Assembly: GCA_034440455.1 (NCBI GenBank)
Contig: JAWXCB010000101.1
Span: forward strand, 1 to 7,673
From: JAWXCB01 sp034440455
GTDB taxonomy: Bacteria > Bacteroidota > Bacteroidia > Chitinophagales > CAIOSU01
Reading direction: 5' to 3'
DNA: 7,673 bases
Positions 1-5,333 of the stretch are shown in pieces. Position 1 is the stretch's first letter. Every line of letters begins with the position of its first letter. The position numbers were made by a program, and so were the translations under genes. A model generated the notes under the pieces. The model saw nothing but the letters and a program-made list of their open reading frames with translations. It was not told where the DNA came from and made no database searches.

Positions 1-127
1 CCGCTACAACAAACCAGATACAGGCACGCAAGGTCCAGTTAACTTACCCTGGTCAGTTTGCTCCGAAAAGGCCTGGTCAGATACCCCGAAATCTCCACTG
101 CGCTTCCAAACAGAGCCACTAAAGCGC

Positions 128-143
128 GAGATAAGTACGCGCC
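128..143 (+). repeat. 16-bp dispersed repeat, copy 1
   Basis: The sequence GAGATAAGTACGCGCC matches 5994-6009 at 15 of 16 positions, on the same strand. Both copies are in intergenic DNA, and AAAGCG lies shortly before each. This suggests a short dispersed element of which only part is shared. The element's borders are unknown. Confidence 0.45.
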
Positions 144-176
144 ACAGATTCCATCCCTCGAAGAGATGGAATCTGT
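144..176. other. 12-bp perfect hairpin upstream of sucC
   Basis: Bases 144-155 (ACAGATTCCATC) pair perfectly with 165-176, leaving a 9-base loop at 156-164. No U-run follows on either strand, so it is not a standard intrinsic terminator. It lies 59 bases before the sucC start and could be a leader structure of sucC or part of a repeat element that includes the adjoining 16-bp repeat. Confidence 0.55.
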
Positions 177-234
177 TCACGCACCCCACCGCTCACCACA
201 AAATTTCTAACTTAGCCGCTCAAAATAATTAAGC

Positions 235-1425
235 ATGAATCTTCACGAATATCAGGCAAAAGAAATTCTCAGCACCTTCGGAGTGCCCACGCAAAAAGGC
301 ATCGCAGTTGATAAAGTTGATGCAGCGATTGAGGCGGCAAAGAAATTACAAACAGAAACAGGCACGCAGTTTTGGGTAATCAAAGCGCAGATTCACGCAG
401 GCGGGCGCGGCAAGGGCGGTGGCGTGAAGCTGGCAAAGAGCATTGATGAGGTGAAGGAAAAAGCATCTGCCATTCTCGGCATGCAGTTGGTGACACCACA
501 AACAGGCGCACAGGGCAAGCGGGTTAATAAAATTCTCATTGCGCAGGATGTCTATTATCCCGGTGCTGACAAGCCGAAGGAATTTTACCTCAGCATTTTA
601 CTCGACCGCTCGCAGAGTCGCAACGTAATCATTTACACCACCGAGGGCGGAATGGATATTGAAGAAGTGGCAGAAAAAACTCCTGAACTTTTATTCAAAG
701 AAACGGTGAACCCTGCCATCGGCATCAAGCCGTTTCAGGCAAGAAGAATTGCTTTCAACCTCGGCTTGTCGGGCAATGCGTTTAATGAGCTGGTGAGCTT
801 CGTGCAGAAACTCTACAAAGCATATACTTCTATTGATGCATCGCTCGTGGAAATCAACCCGCTGCTGAAAACCAGCGATGGCAAAATCATTGCCGTTGAC
901 GCAAAGATGCAGCTTGATGACAATGCGCTTTATCGCCACAAAGATTATGAAGCGCTGCGCGACACCACCGAAGAAGACCCTACGGAAGTGGAGGCAAGCA
1001 AGTCGAATCTCAACTTCATTAAGCTCGATGGCAACGTGGGCTGCATGGTGAATGGCGCAGGTCTTGCCATGGCAACGATGGACATGATAAAACTCGCAGG
1101 TGGAGCGCCCGCCAACTTCCTCGATGTGGGCGGCACGGCAAATGCGCAAACGGTGGAAGCAGGCTTTCGCATCATTCTGAAAGACCCGAATGTGAGAGCG
1201 TTGCTCGTGAATATCTTCGGGGGCATTGTGCGCTGCGACCGCGTGGCGCAGGGCATCGTGGATGCTTACAAGAATATCGGTGAAATAAACATCCCCATCA
1301 TCGTGCGCCTGCAAGGCACCAATGCCGAACTCGCAAAGGAGCTGATTGACAAATCAGGCTTGAAAGTACGCTCTGCCATCTTATTAAAGGAAGCGGCAGA
1401 ACTCGTGCAGGGAGCGCTAAAATAA
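235..1425 (+). CDS. sucC: Succinyl-CoA synthetase (ADP-forming) beta subunit
   Basis: Beta subunit of succinate-CoA ligase, the cytoplasmic TCA-cycle enzyme that interconverts succinyl-CoA and succinate with phosphorylation of ADP or GDP. The protein is 396 residues, about the family's usual length. It starts with the family hallmark MNLHEYQAKEIL, which fixes the start. An ATP-grasp domain covers roughly residues 1-240, with the nucleotide-binding stretch KAQIHAGGRGKGGGVK near 50-65 and the likely Mg ligands N208 (in EINPL) and D222 (in VDAK). The CoA-ligase domain follows, with GNVGCMVNGAGLAMATMD near 266-283 and NIFGGIVRCD near 326-335. The alpha subunit gene sucD is not next to it; the gene downstream is a convergent aspartate kinase. 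Whether it prefers ADP or GDP cannot be read with confidence. No Shine-Dalgarno sequence is visible; the start is preceded by an AT-rich stretch. Identification is near certain. Confidence 0.97.
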   Translation: MNLHEYQAKEILSTFGVPTQKGIAVDKVDAAIEAAKKLQTETGTQFWVIKAQIHAGGRGKGGGVKLAKSIDEVKEKASAILGMQLVTPQTGAQGKRVNKILIAQDVYYPGADKPKEFYLSILLDRSQSRNVIIYTTEGGMDIEEVAEKTPELLFKETVNPAIGIKPFQARRIAFNLGLSGNAFNELVSFVQKLYKAYTSIDASLVEINPLLKTSDGKIIAVDAKMQLDDNALYRHKDYEALRDTTEEDPTEVEASKSNLNFIKLDGNVGCMVNGAGLAMATMDMIKLAGGAPANFLDVGGTANAQTVEAGFRIILKDPNVRALLVNIFGGIVRCDRVAQGIVDAYKNIGEINIPIIVRLQGTNAELAKELIDKSGLKVRSAILLKEAAELVQGALK

Positions 1426-1489
1426 TTAAGGATTACGAATTAGGAATTGCTTTCAATTCGTAATTCCTAATTCTCAATTTCTAATTTTC
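1425..1489. repeat. Period-7 array A, inverted pair, between sucC and aspartate kinase
   Basis: From the last base of the sucC stop codon the sequence runs in 7-base units such as ATTAAGG (1425-1431), ATTACGA and ATTAGGA. After a short CTTT turn it continues as the complementary type, for example CAATTCG (1454-1460), TAATTCC, TAATTCT, CAATTTC and TAATTTT (1482-1488). The array ends two bases before the stop codon of the aspartate kinase. Because both arms share a 7-base period, they can pair in more than one register. Confidence 0.75.
1437..1473. terminator. Probable bidirectional terminator hairpin between convergent genes
   Basis: GAATTAGGAATT (1437-1448) pairs perfectly over 12 bp with 1462-1473. 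An alternative 10-bp stem pairs 1432-1441 with 1455-1464, and the two are mutually exclusive. The position between the stops of two convergent genes suits transcription termination in both directions. The stem is AT-rich and the following T-rich stretch is interrupted, so efficiency is uncertain. Confidence 0.4.
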
Positions 1490-1490
1490 T

Positions 1491-2756
1491 TTACGGTTTA
1501 TACACAAACTGCACTGTTTCCCTTGTGCGTTGCGTAATCAGGATGTTTTTCCCCGCAGTGAGTTCGCTCACAATTTTATCATTATAGTGGCGAATCGTAA
1601 GCACCTCTAAGTTTTTTTCAGTGGTGATGGAGAAATCTGTTTTCAACTCGCGTATAATTTCAGCGAGTTTTTCTTCATCATAGTCAATGCAGGCTTCCAT
1701 GCTGATGGCGGCATTCTGCATCACGTTGATGCGGATGCGCAGCTTGCCAAAGCATTCAAGGATTAAACCAAGATTTTCTTCCGCCATGAACGAAAAATCT
1801 TTGGTGTGAAATTCCAGCAGCGCCTGATCTTTTTTAATTACGATAATCGGGGGAATGCCCGCAGGAAGCGGCTTACCGGAAACAATCGTTCCTGTTTTTT
1901 CGCTTTCGATAAACGAGCGCACATGCAGCGGGATGTCTTTGTTTTGCAGCGGTTTAATTGTTTTCGGGTGAATCACCTGCGCCCCGTAATAAGTCATTTC
2001 CACTGCTTCTTCATAATTGAGATTATCAATCTTCACAGCATCAGGAAACTGTGTAGGATTGGCGTTGAGTACGCCCGGCACGTCTTTCCAAATCACTTGT
2101 TCTTTGGCATGGAGGATGTTGGAGAAAATGGCAGCGGTGAAGTCGGAGCCTTCTCTGCCAAGCGTAGTTGTGTAGCCATCTGGCGTAGTGCCGATGAATC
2201 CCTGCGTAATCACAATCTTATCGTTGAGCAGTGACTTCACTGTTTCGGTGATGCGTGTTGTAGTTTCTTCCCAGTTGATTTTCGGCTCACGGTAATTGGA
2301 ATCGGTCTTCACAACTGTGCGGGCATCGAGCCACACAGCGGGTAAGCCGATGCTTTGTAAATAAGAAGCCATTATGCGTGTGGAAAGCAATTCGCCCATC
2401 GAAACAACCTGGTCATAGAGGAAGTCGTACTGCTCGGGTTTGAAGGTTTCAAGCGTATTGCGCAACTGATTGAAGAGTTTTTTTAATTCAACAAAGCCGT
2501 TGTCGTTTTGGTCTTTAATGAGTTTGCCTGCAATGTCGAAGTGTTGCTTTTCAAGCGTGTCAATCAGTTTGTTTGCGGCAGCAATATCCTTTTTAAAGAA
2601 TGCCTGCGCCACATCTTCCAGCGCGTTGGTGGTTTTTCCCAATGCAGAAATCACAACCACTAATTGTTGCTGCTGATGGCGGCTGATAATGTTGCCGACA
2701 TTCACCATCGAAGGGGCATCTTTCACCGATGCTCCGCCAAACTTGAATACTTTCAT
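1491..2756 (-). CDS. lysC: Aspartate kinase (aspartokinase), monofunctional
   Basis: Phosphorylates L-aspartate to aspartyl-4-phosphate, the first step towards lysine/diaminopimelate, threonine, methionine and isoleucine. The protein is 421 residues and has no homoserine dehydrogenase domain. Amino-acid-kinase motifs appear in order: KFGGASV at 5-11 (the usual form is KFGGTSV, with A for T here), MGELLSTR at 120-127, QGFIG at 185-189, TTTLGREGSDFTAA at 196-209, WKDVPGVLNANP at 223-234 and GAQVIHPKTI at 258-267. The region from about 300 to 421 is the expected C-terminal ACT-type regulatory part, so feedback inhibition by lysine or threonine is likely, but the effector cannot be read. The start gives the canonical N-terminus MKVFKFGGASV. 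The acetyltransferase gene lies 101 bases upstream on the same strand, with period-7 array B between; no clear promoter is seen there, so co-transcription is possible. The gene symbol is by function only, as several paralogues carry this activity. Confidence 0.95.
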   Translation of the reverse strand: MKVFKFGGASVKDAPSMVNVGNIISRHQQQQLVVVISALGKTTNALEDVAQAFFKKDIAAANKLIDTLEKQHFDIAGKLIKDQNDNGFVELKKLFNQLRNTLETFKPEQYDFLYDQVVSMGELLSTRIMASYLQSIGLPAVWLDARTVVKTDSNYREPKINWEETTTRITETVKSLLNDKIVITQGFIGTTPDGYTTTLGREGSDFTAAIFSNILHAKEQVIWKDVPGVLNANPTQFPDAVKIDNLNYEEAVEMTYYGAQVIHPKTIKPLQNKDIPLHVRSFIESEKTGTIVSGKPLPAGIPPIIVIKKDQALLEFHTKDFSFMAEENLGLILECFGKLRIRINVMQNAAISMEACIDYDEEKLAEIIRELKTDFSITTEKNLEVLTIRHYNDKIVSELTAGKNILITQRTRETVQFVYKP

Positions 2757-2762
2757 TTTTAT

Positions 2763-2869
2763 TTAGTTGTTAGTTATTGGTTGATAGTTGTTATTGGATG
2801 GTTGATAGGTTTAGTTGATAGGTTTCTTTTTAAAATCTATCAACGAACAACTATCAACTATGAACGAAA
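2763..2869. repeat. Period-7 array B, inverted pair, between acetyltransferase and aspartate kinase
   Basis: The left arm, 2763-2825, runs in 7-base units such as TTAGTTG (2763-2769), TTAGTTA, TTGGTTG and ATAGTTG (2784-2790), with a phase slip near 2805-2812. After a short turn (CTTTTTAAA) the right arm runs in the complementary type: ATCTATC (2835-2841), AACGAAC, AACTATC, AACTATG and AACGAAA (2863-2869). The right arm contains the TAG stop and last two sense codons of the acetyltransferase gene (2858-2866). The transcript could fold into a long imperfect hairpin. Confidence 0.75.
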
Positions 2870-3340
2870 ATGCAGCTTGCAATCAACCCATTCATCATCA
2901 AACACTACGTTGCTGAAGCGTTCGTAAAAACGAATTGCGTCTTTATTCCAGCGCAGCACTTGCCATTTGAGCACGCGGGCTTTTTCATTCGTGGCATATT
3001 CAATCACTCTGTTGAACAACAATTCACCGATGCCTTTGCTGCGGTGCTTTTCGCGCACCACAATGTCATCAAGGTAAACGAGTTTCCCTTTCCACGTGGA
3101 GTAGCCGATGTAAGTAAGCGCCATGCCTACCACTTCATTATTTAACTCCGCCACAAATGCTTTGAAAAGCGGCTTCTCGCCAAAGCCATCCTTTGTTAAA
3201 TCATCAAGGGTAAGGATTACCGCTTCAGGCGCATTTTCAAACTCAGCAAGGTCTTTTATGAGCGAAAGCGCTGCGGGCATATCTGTTGCTGTTGCAGCAC
3301 GCACTGTAATTTTCAAATCGGTTGTTGTTGTTGATTGCAT
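2858..3340 (-). CDS. GNAT-family N-acetyltransferase, SSAT-like
   Basis: A 160-residue single-domain GNAT acetyltransferase, expected to move acetyl from acetyl-CoA to an amine. The acetyl-CoA loop is R100-S-K-G-I-G105, preceded by the beta-strand LVYLDDIVV (88-96). Several stretches recall diamine/spermidine N1-acetyltransferases and thialysine acetyltransferases: TKDGFGEKPLFKAFVAE (49-65), W83-KGKLVYL, and WNKDAIRFYERF (131-142). I infer a polyamine- or lysine-analogue-type substrate, but GNAT specificity is hard to read and this stays open. A TTG start six codons upstream (3358) is possible; I chose the ATG at 3340 because it is the first ATG and sits well behind the strong -7 box at 3385-3392. 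The gene ends inside period-7 array B, which supplies its stop codon. The aspartate kinase gene follows on the same strand. Confidence 0.85.
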   Translation of the reverse strand: MQSTTTTDLKITVRAATATDMPAALSLIKDLAEFENAPEAVILTLDDLTKDGFGEKPLFKAFVAELNNEVVGMALTYIGYSTWKGKLVYLDDIVVREKHRSKGIGELLFNRVIEYATNEKARVLKWQVLRWNKDAIRFYERFSNVVFDDEWVDCKLHFRS

Positions 3341-3384
3341 CTTGATTTTCGCGCTCAATTCTCTTATCTTGAAAAAAGCGTCCG

Positions 3385-3392
3385 CAAAGATA
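3385..3392 (-). promoter_or_regulatory. Bacteroidota-type -7 box for the acetyltransferase gene
   Basis: On the minus strand this reads TATCTTTG, a perfect match to TAnnTTTG. About 21 bases upstream lies TTTC, a weak form of the -33 element. It lies 45 bases before the chosen ATG. Confidence 0.55.
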
Positions 3393-3398
3393 ATTCAG

Positions 3399-3406
3399 TA
3401 TTTTTG
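3399..3406 (+). promoter_or_regulatory. Possible Bacteroidota-type -7 box for fructose-bisphosphatase
   Basis: TATTTTTG matches TAnnTTTG on the plus strand. The nearest upstream TTG is too far away (about 27 bases), so support is from the -7 box only. Transcription from here would give a leader of about 145 bases that contains both arms of period-7 array C. The box lies six bases from the minus-strand -7 box of the acetyltransferase gene. Confidence 0.35.
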
Positions 3407-3419
3407 TCTTTGTGAAACG

Positions 3420-3555
3420 GGTGTTGCGGATGGAGTGTTGAGAGTGGGGTAATGGAGGATTAAAACAGTAGATTTTTTCTTTCCCGATTACTCAAATCCA
3501 AAGCACACAATCCAATTCTAAACACCCAACACAGAACACCCAACACACAACACCC
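3420..3555. repeat. Period-7 array C, inverted pair, in the leader of fructose-bisphosphatase
   Basis: The left arm has units GGTGTTG (3420-3426), CGGATGG, AGTGTTG (3434-3440), AGAGTGG and GGTAATG (to 3454). The right arm has complementary units, looser at first (CAAATCC from 3493, then AAAGCAC, ACAATCC, AATTCTA), then clean from 3521: AACACCC, AACACAG, and so on through five units to 3555. It ends four bases before the ATG. The central part also pairs, GGATT with AATCC. The whole could fold as a long imperfect hairpin before the start codon. Confidence 0.75.
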
Positions 3556-3559
3556 AAAT

Positions 3560-4576
3560 ATGACAGGCAAAAAAGTAATCGTTCTTGATGAATATATCGT
3601 CAACAAGCAAAAAGAATTTCCCCGCGCCACGGGCGACCTTTCCGCAATTCTCCGCAACATTGGCGTTGCAGCAAAGATTGTAAACCGCGAAGTGAACGCT
3701 GCCGGTTTGGTTGACATCCTCGGCACTATCGGCAGAACAAACATTCAGGGCGAAGACGTGATGAAGCTCGATGAATTTGCAAACACCGAATTTATTTCTT
3801 CACTTTCCACCAGCGGATTGTGCGCGGGCGTTGCATCCGAAGAAGATGAGCATGTTATCGTTGTTGACGGACACAACAAAGCAAAATACGTGGTGTGTAT
3901 TGACCCGCTCGATGGCTCATCGAATATTGATGTGAATGTTTCTATCGGCACTATTTTCTCTATTTACCGCAGACCAAATCCGGAAACGGAATGCACCGAA
4001 AAAGATTTCTTGCAAAAGGGCACCAATCTCATGGGCGCAGGCTACATTATCTATGGCTCAAGTACGATGTTGGTTTACACCACAGGATATGGCGTAAATG
4101 GCTTCACGCTCGACCCTTCCATTGGTGAGTTTTGTCTTTCACACGAAAAAATCACGATTCCTAAAAACGGGAATATCTATTCAATCAATCAGGGCAACTA
4201 TTCCAAATATTCAGAAGGTGTGAAGGCGTATGTGAATTACTGCATGGGGCTTGATAATTCAAACAAGAAGCCCTGCTCGCTGCGCTACATCGGCTCCATG
4301 GTGGCTGACCTGCATCGCAACTTGATTAAGGGCGGCATTTTTATTTATCCTTCAACGAAGGATGCACCGAAAGGAAAGTTGCGCCTGTTGTATGAGTGCA
4401 ACCCCATGTCGTTCATCGTTGAGCAGGCGGGCGGTCGCGCTACTGATGGGCACAAGCGCATCCTCGAACTGGAGCCTACCGAGCTACACCAGCGCACACC
4501 AATCTTTATCGGTTCCGAAGAGATGGTGCTGAAGGCGGAAGAATTTGTGGAGAAGCACGAGGCGGTAGGCGCGTGA
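3560..4576 (+). CDS. fbp: Fructose-1,6-bisphosphatase class I
   Basis: Hydrolyses fructose 1,6-bisphosphate to fructose 6-phosphate in gluconeogenesis, in the cytoplasm with Mg. The protein is 338 residues, the usual class I length. Metal-site motifs are in order: SEEDE at 93-97, DPLDGSSNIDVNVSIGTIFS near 115-134 (D115 and D118), and KLRLLYECNPMSF near 273-285 with E279, which matches the class I active-site signature. GYIIYGSSTMLVYTTG near 161-176 and the C-terminal EQAGGRATDG also fit. The ATG at 3560 gives a normal N-terminus. There is no Shine-Dalgarno sequence; the start sits four bases behind period-7 array C, so leader structure could affect translation. The gene stands alone: the acetyltransferase upstream is divergent, and the tRNA operon downstream is on the other strand with a terminator between. 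Confidence 0.97.
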   Translation: MTGKKVIVLDEYIVNKQKEFPRATGDLSAILRNIGVAAKIVNREVNAAGLVDILGTIGRTNIQGEDVMKLDEFANTEFISSLSTSGLCAGVASEEDEHVIVVDGHNKAKYVVCIDPLDGSSNIDVNVSIGTIFSIYRRPNPETECTEKDFLQKGTNLMGAGYIIYGSSTMLVYTTGYGVNGFTLDPSIGEFCLSHEKITIPKNGNIYSINQGNYSKYSEGVKAYVNYCMGLDNSNKKPCSLRYIGSMVADLHRNLIKGGIFIYPSTKDAPKGKLRLLYECNPMSFIVEQAGGRATDGHKRILELEPTELHQRTPIFIGSEEMVLKAEEFVEKHEAVGA

Positions 4577-4604
4577 GGCGGAGGGAGTAAATAATTACTA
4601 CATG

Positions 4605-4625
4605 GGAATTGCGAATCAGGAATTG
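4605..4625. repeat. Short period-7 array E downstream of fbp
   Basis: Three units: GGAATTG (4605-4611), CGAATCA and GGAATTG (4619-4625), starting 28 bases after the fbp stop. The unit is of the same GAATT type as array A. No clear inverted partner is visible nearby. Confidence 0.5.
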
Positions 4626-4636
4626 CCTTTTCAGTT

Positions 4637-4753
4637 TTACCCAATTAGATTGTGAAGTCGCTCTAAGCAGTTCTTTACCTCTACTTTTAACGTGCCTGCA
4701 ATTACGATTAACCTGAGTCGGTTTAACTCTGCCACGGTTCTCGAATGCGTCAT
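4637..4753 (-). CDS. Possible small protein, 38 residues
   Basis: On the minus strand an ATG at 4753 opens a 38-codon frame ending with TAA at 4639-4637. It is preceded at a good distance by a Shine-Dalgarno-like AGGTGA, rare elsewhere in this window. The product begins MTHSRTVAELNRLRLIVIAG and ends with NLIG; it is rich in Leu, Val and Arg, with one Cys and no obvious signal peptide. I do not recognise it. It lies directly beyond the terminator of the tRNA operon, so it would need read-through or its own promoter; TTTGTTTG just after the terminator is one mismatch from TAnnTTTG. A chance ORF of this length is quite possible, and it could also be a remnant of a longer gene. Confidence 0.25.
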   Translation of the reverse strand: MTHSRTVAELNRLRLIVIAGTLKVEVKNCLERLHNLIG

Positions 4754-4775
4754 TTTTATCACCTGCCTTTCAAAC

Positions 4776-4811
4776 AAAAAAAGCCTTCTGAAAAATCAGA
4801 AGGCTTTTTTT
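4776..4811 (-). terminator. Perfect 16-bp intrinsic terminator, bidirectional
   Basis: Bases 4776-4791 pair perfectly with 4796-4811 around an AAAA loop. The GC-richer core is AGCCTTCTGA, and seven A or T bases at each end provide a U-run on either strand. On the minus strand it closes the tRNA operon 7 bases after tRNA-Leu; on the plus strand it could stop transcription coming from fbp. Confidence 0.88.
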
Positions 4812-4818
4812 ATTCCAG

Positions 4819-4902
4819 TGCCCGAAGGGGGAATCGAACCCCCACAATGTTGCCATTACTGGATTTTGAATCCAGCGCGTCTACCAGTTCCGCCATCCGG
4901 GC
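4819..4902 (-). tRNA. tRNA-Leu (anticodon CAA)
   Basis: This 84-base gene folds as a class II tRNA with a long variable arm. Acceptor bases GCCCGGA pair with the 3' strand, with discriminator A73. The anticodon stem CTGGA/TCCAG encloses loop TTCAAAA, giving CAA, which reads UUG. The T arm is GGGGG-TTCGATT-CCCCC. CCA is not encoded. It is the last gene of the tRNA operon, just before the terminator. Confidence 0.96.
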
Positions 4903-4951
4903 AGGCATCCATAACTTATCATCCTAACAATGAACGTCATTTCCTAAACTG

Positions 4952-5024
<73 letters not shown>

Positions 5025-5040
5025 TTTTTACTACTTCCCA

Positions 5041-5087
5041 TAGCTTGGGATCCGCCTCAGGCAGACTACCAACGGGGTTATTCCCGC
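5041..5087 (-). pseudogene. Decayed partial copy of tRNA-Gly (5' half)
   Basis: The stretch aligns with the 5' half of the neighbouring tRNA-Gly, from anticodon arm to acceptor. Read on the plus strand, AGCTTGGGA, CTACCAAC and TTCCCGC are shared, with about five extra bases between the first two blocks. The T half is missing, and the D stem no longer pairs as in a tRNA. GCCTCAGGC inside it forms a small 4-bp hairpin. I infer an old duplication that has decayed. It could instead be an unrelated hairpin-rich spacer that resembles the tRNA. Confidence 0.5.
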
Positions 5088-5110
5088 AATTCAAAAGAAT
5101 AATTCGTCCA

Positions 5111-5138
5111 CAAATCTACAATCTAAAATCCTGAATCG
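5111..5138. repeat. Period-7 array F beside tRNA-Thr
   Basis: Four degenerate units sharing AATC at a fixed place: CAAATCT (5111-5117), ACAATCT, AAAATCC and TGAATCG (5132-5138). It lies four bases from the 3' end of tRNA-Thr. No inverted partner is clear. Confidence 0.45.
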
Positions 5139-5142
5139 GAAG

Positions 5143-5215
5143 AGCCTCCTACAGGACTTGAACCTGCGACCTGTTCATTACGAATGAACCGCTCTACCAA
5201 CTGAGCTAAGGAGGC
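5143..5215 (-). tRNA. tRNA-Thr (anticodon CGT)
   Basis: A 73-base gene. Acceptor GCCTCCT pairs perfectly with AGGAGGC, and the discriminator is U73. The D arm is AGCTCAGTTGGTAGAGC. The anticodon stem GTTCA/TGAAC encloses TTCGTAA, giving CGT, which reads ACG. The T arm is GCAGG-TTCAAGT-CCTGT. CCA is not encoded. It is the first gene of the operon, six bases after the expected transcription start region. Confidence 0.96.
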
Positions 5216-5226
5216 TTTCGGGCTGT

Positions 5227-5257
5227 CGAAATTAATCTATCTGCTCTTTTCATACAA
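5227..5257 (-). promoter_or_regulatory. Promoter of the tRNA operon
   Basis: On the minus strand TTG (5257-5255) is followed after exactly 20 bases by TAATTTCG (5234-5227), one mismatch from TAnnTTTG. This is the Bacteroidota promoter layout at the right place, giving a start a few bases before tRNA-Thr. Confidence 0.6.
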
Positions 5258-5333
5258 CAATATTGACGTTGAAAATTTGAGGTTTGCCGTTTCAATCATT
5301 CCTCTTATTATTAAATGCAGAAAAAACAATAAC

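Larger units (their letters stand above)
1..234. other. Intergenic leader upstream of sucC, no convincing gene
   Basis: I find no gene I can support here. A frame is open from 2 to 232 on the plus strand and another on the minus strand across roughly 4-189, but neither reads like a known protein and both cover a hairpin. The 9-mer CCTGGTCAG occurs at 48-56 and again at 72-80, in a degenerate 24-bp repeat. A weak -7-like box, TAACTTAG, lies at 208-215 (one mismatch to TAnnTTTG) but has no TTG at a suitable distance, so the sucC promoter is not confidently placed. The stretch may be a dispersed repeat; see 128-143 and 144-176. Confidence 0.4.

Noticed and set aside
2..232. Open frame running from the left edge to two bases before the sucC start, and a minus-strand frame over 4-189
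   Set aside because: Neither looks like a conserved protein, both cross the 12-bp hairpin, and several frames here are open at once. Could be revisited with sequence to the left.
691..1314. Long open frame antisense to sucC (about 207 residues), and a shorter one at 945-1256
   Set aside because: Both are shadows of sucC codon use; the products are rich in His, Cys and Arg with no recognisable motif, and sucC is certain.
3521..3555. Regular repeats before fbp as a CRISPR array or a binding-site array
   Set aside because: Units are 7 bases with no spacers, so not CRISPR; the units differ in each intergenic region, so not one protein's binding sites.
5277..5333. Longer start (TTG at 5277) for the lipoprotein gene
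   Set aside because: It would put 19 residues ahead of a textbook lipoprotein signal peptide starting at the ATG at 5334.
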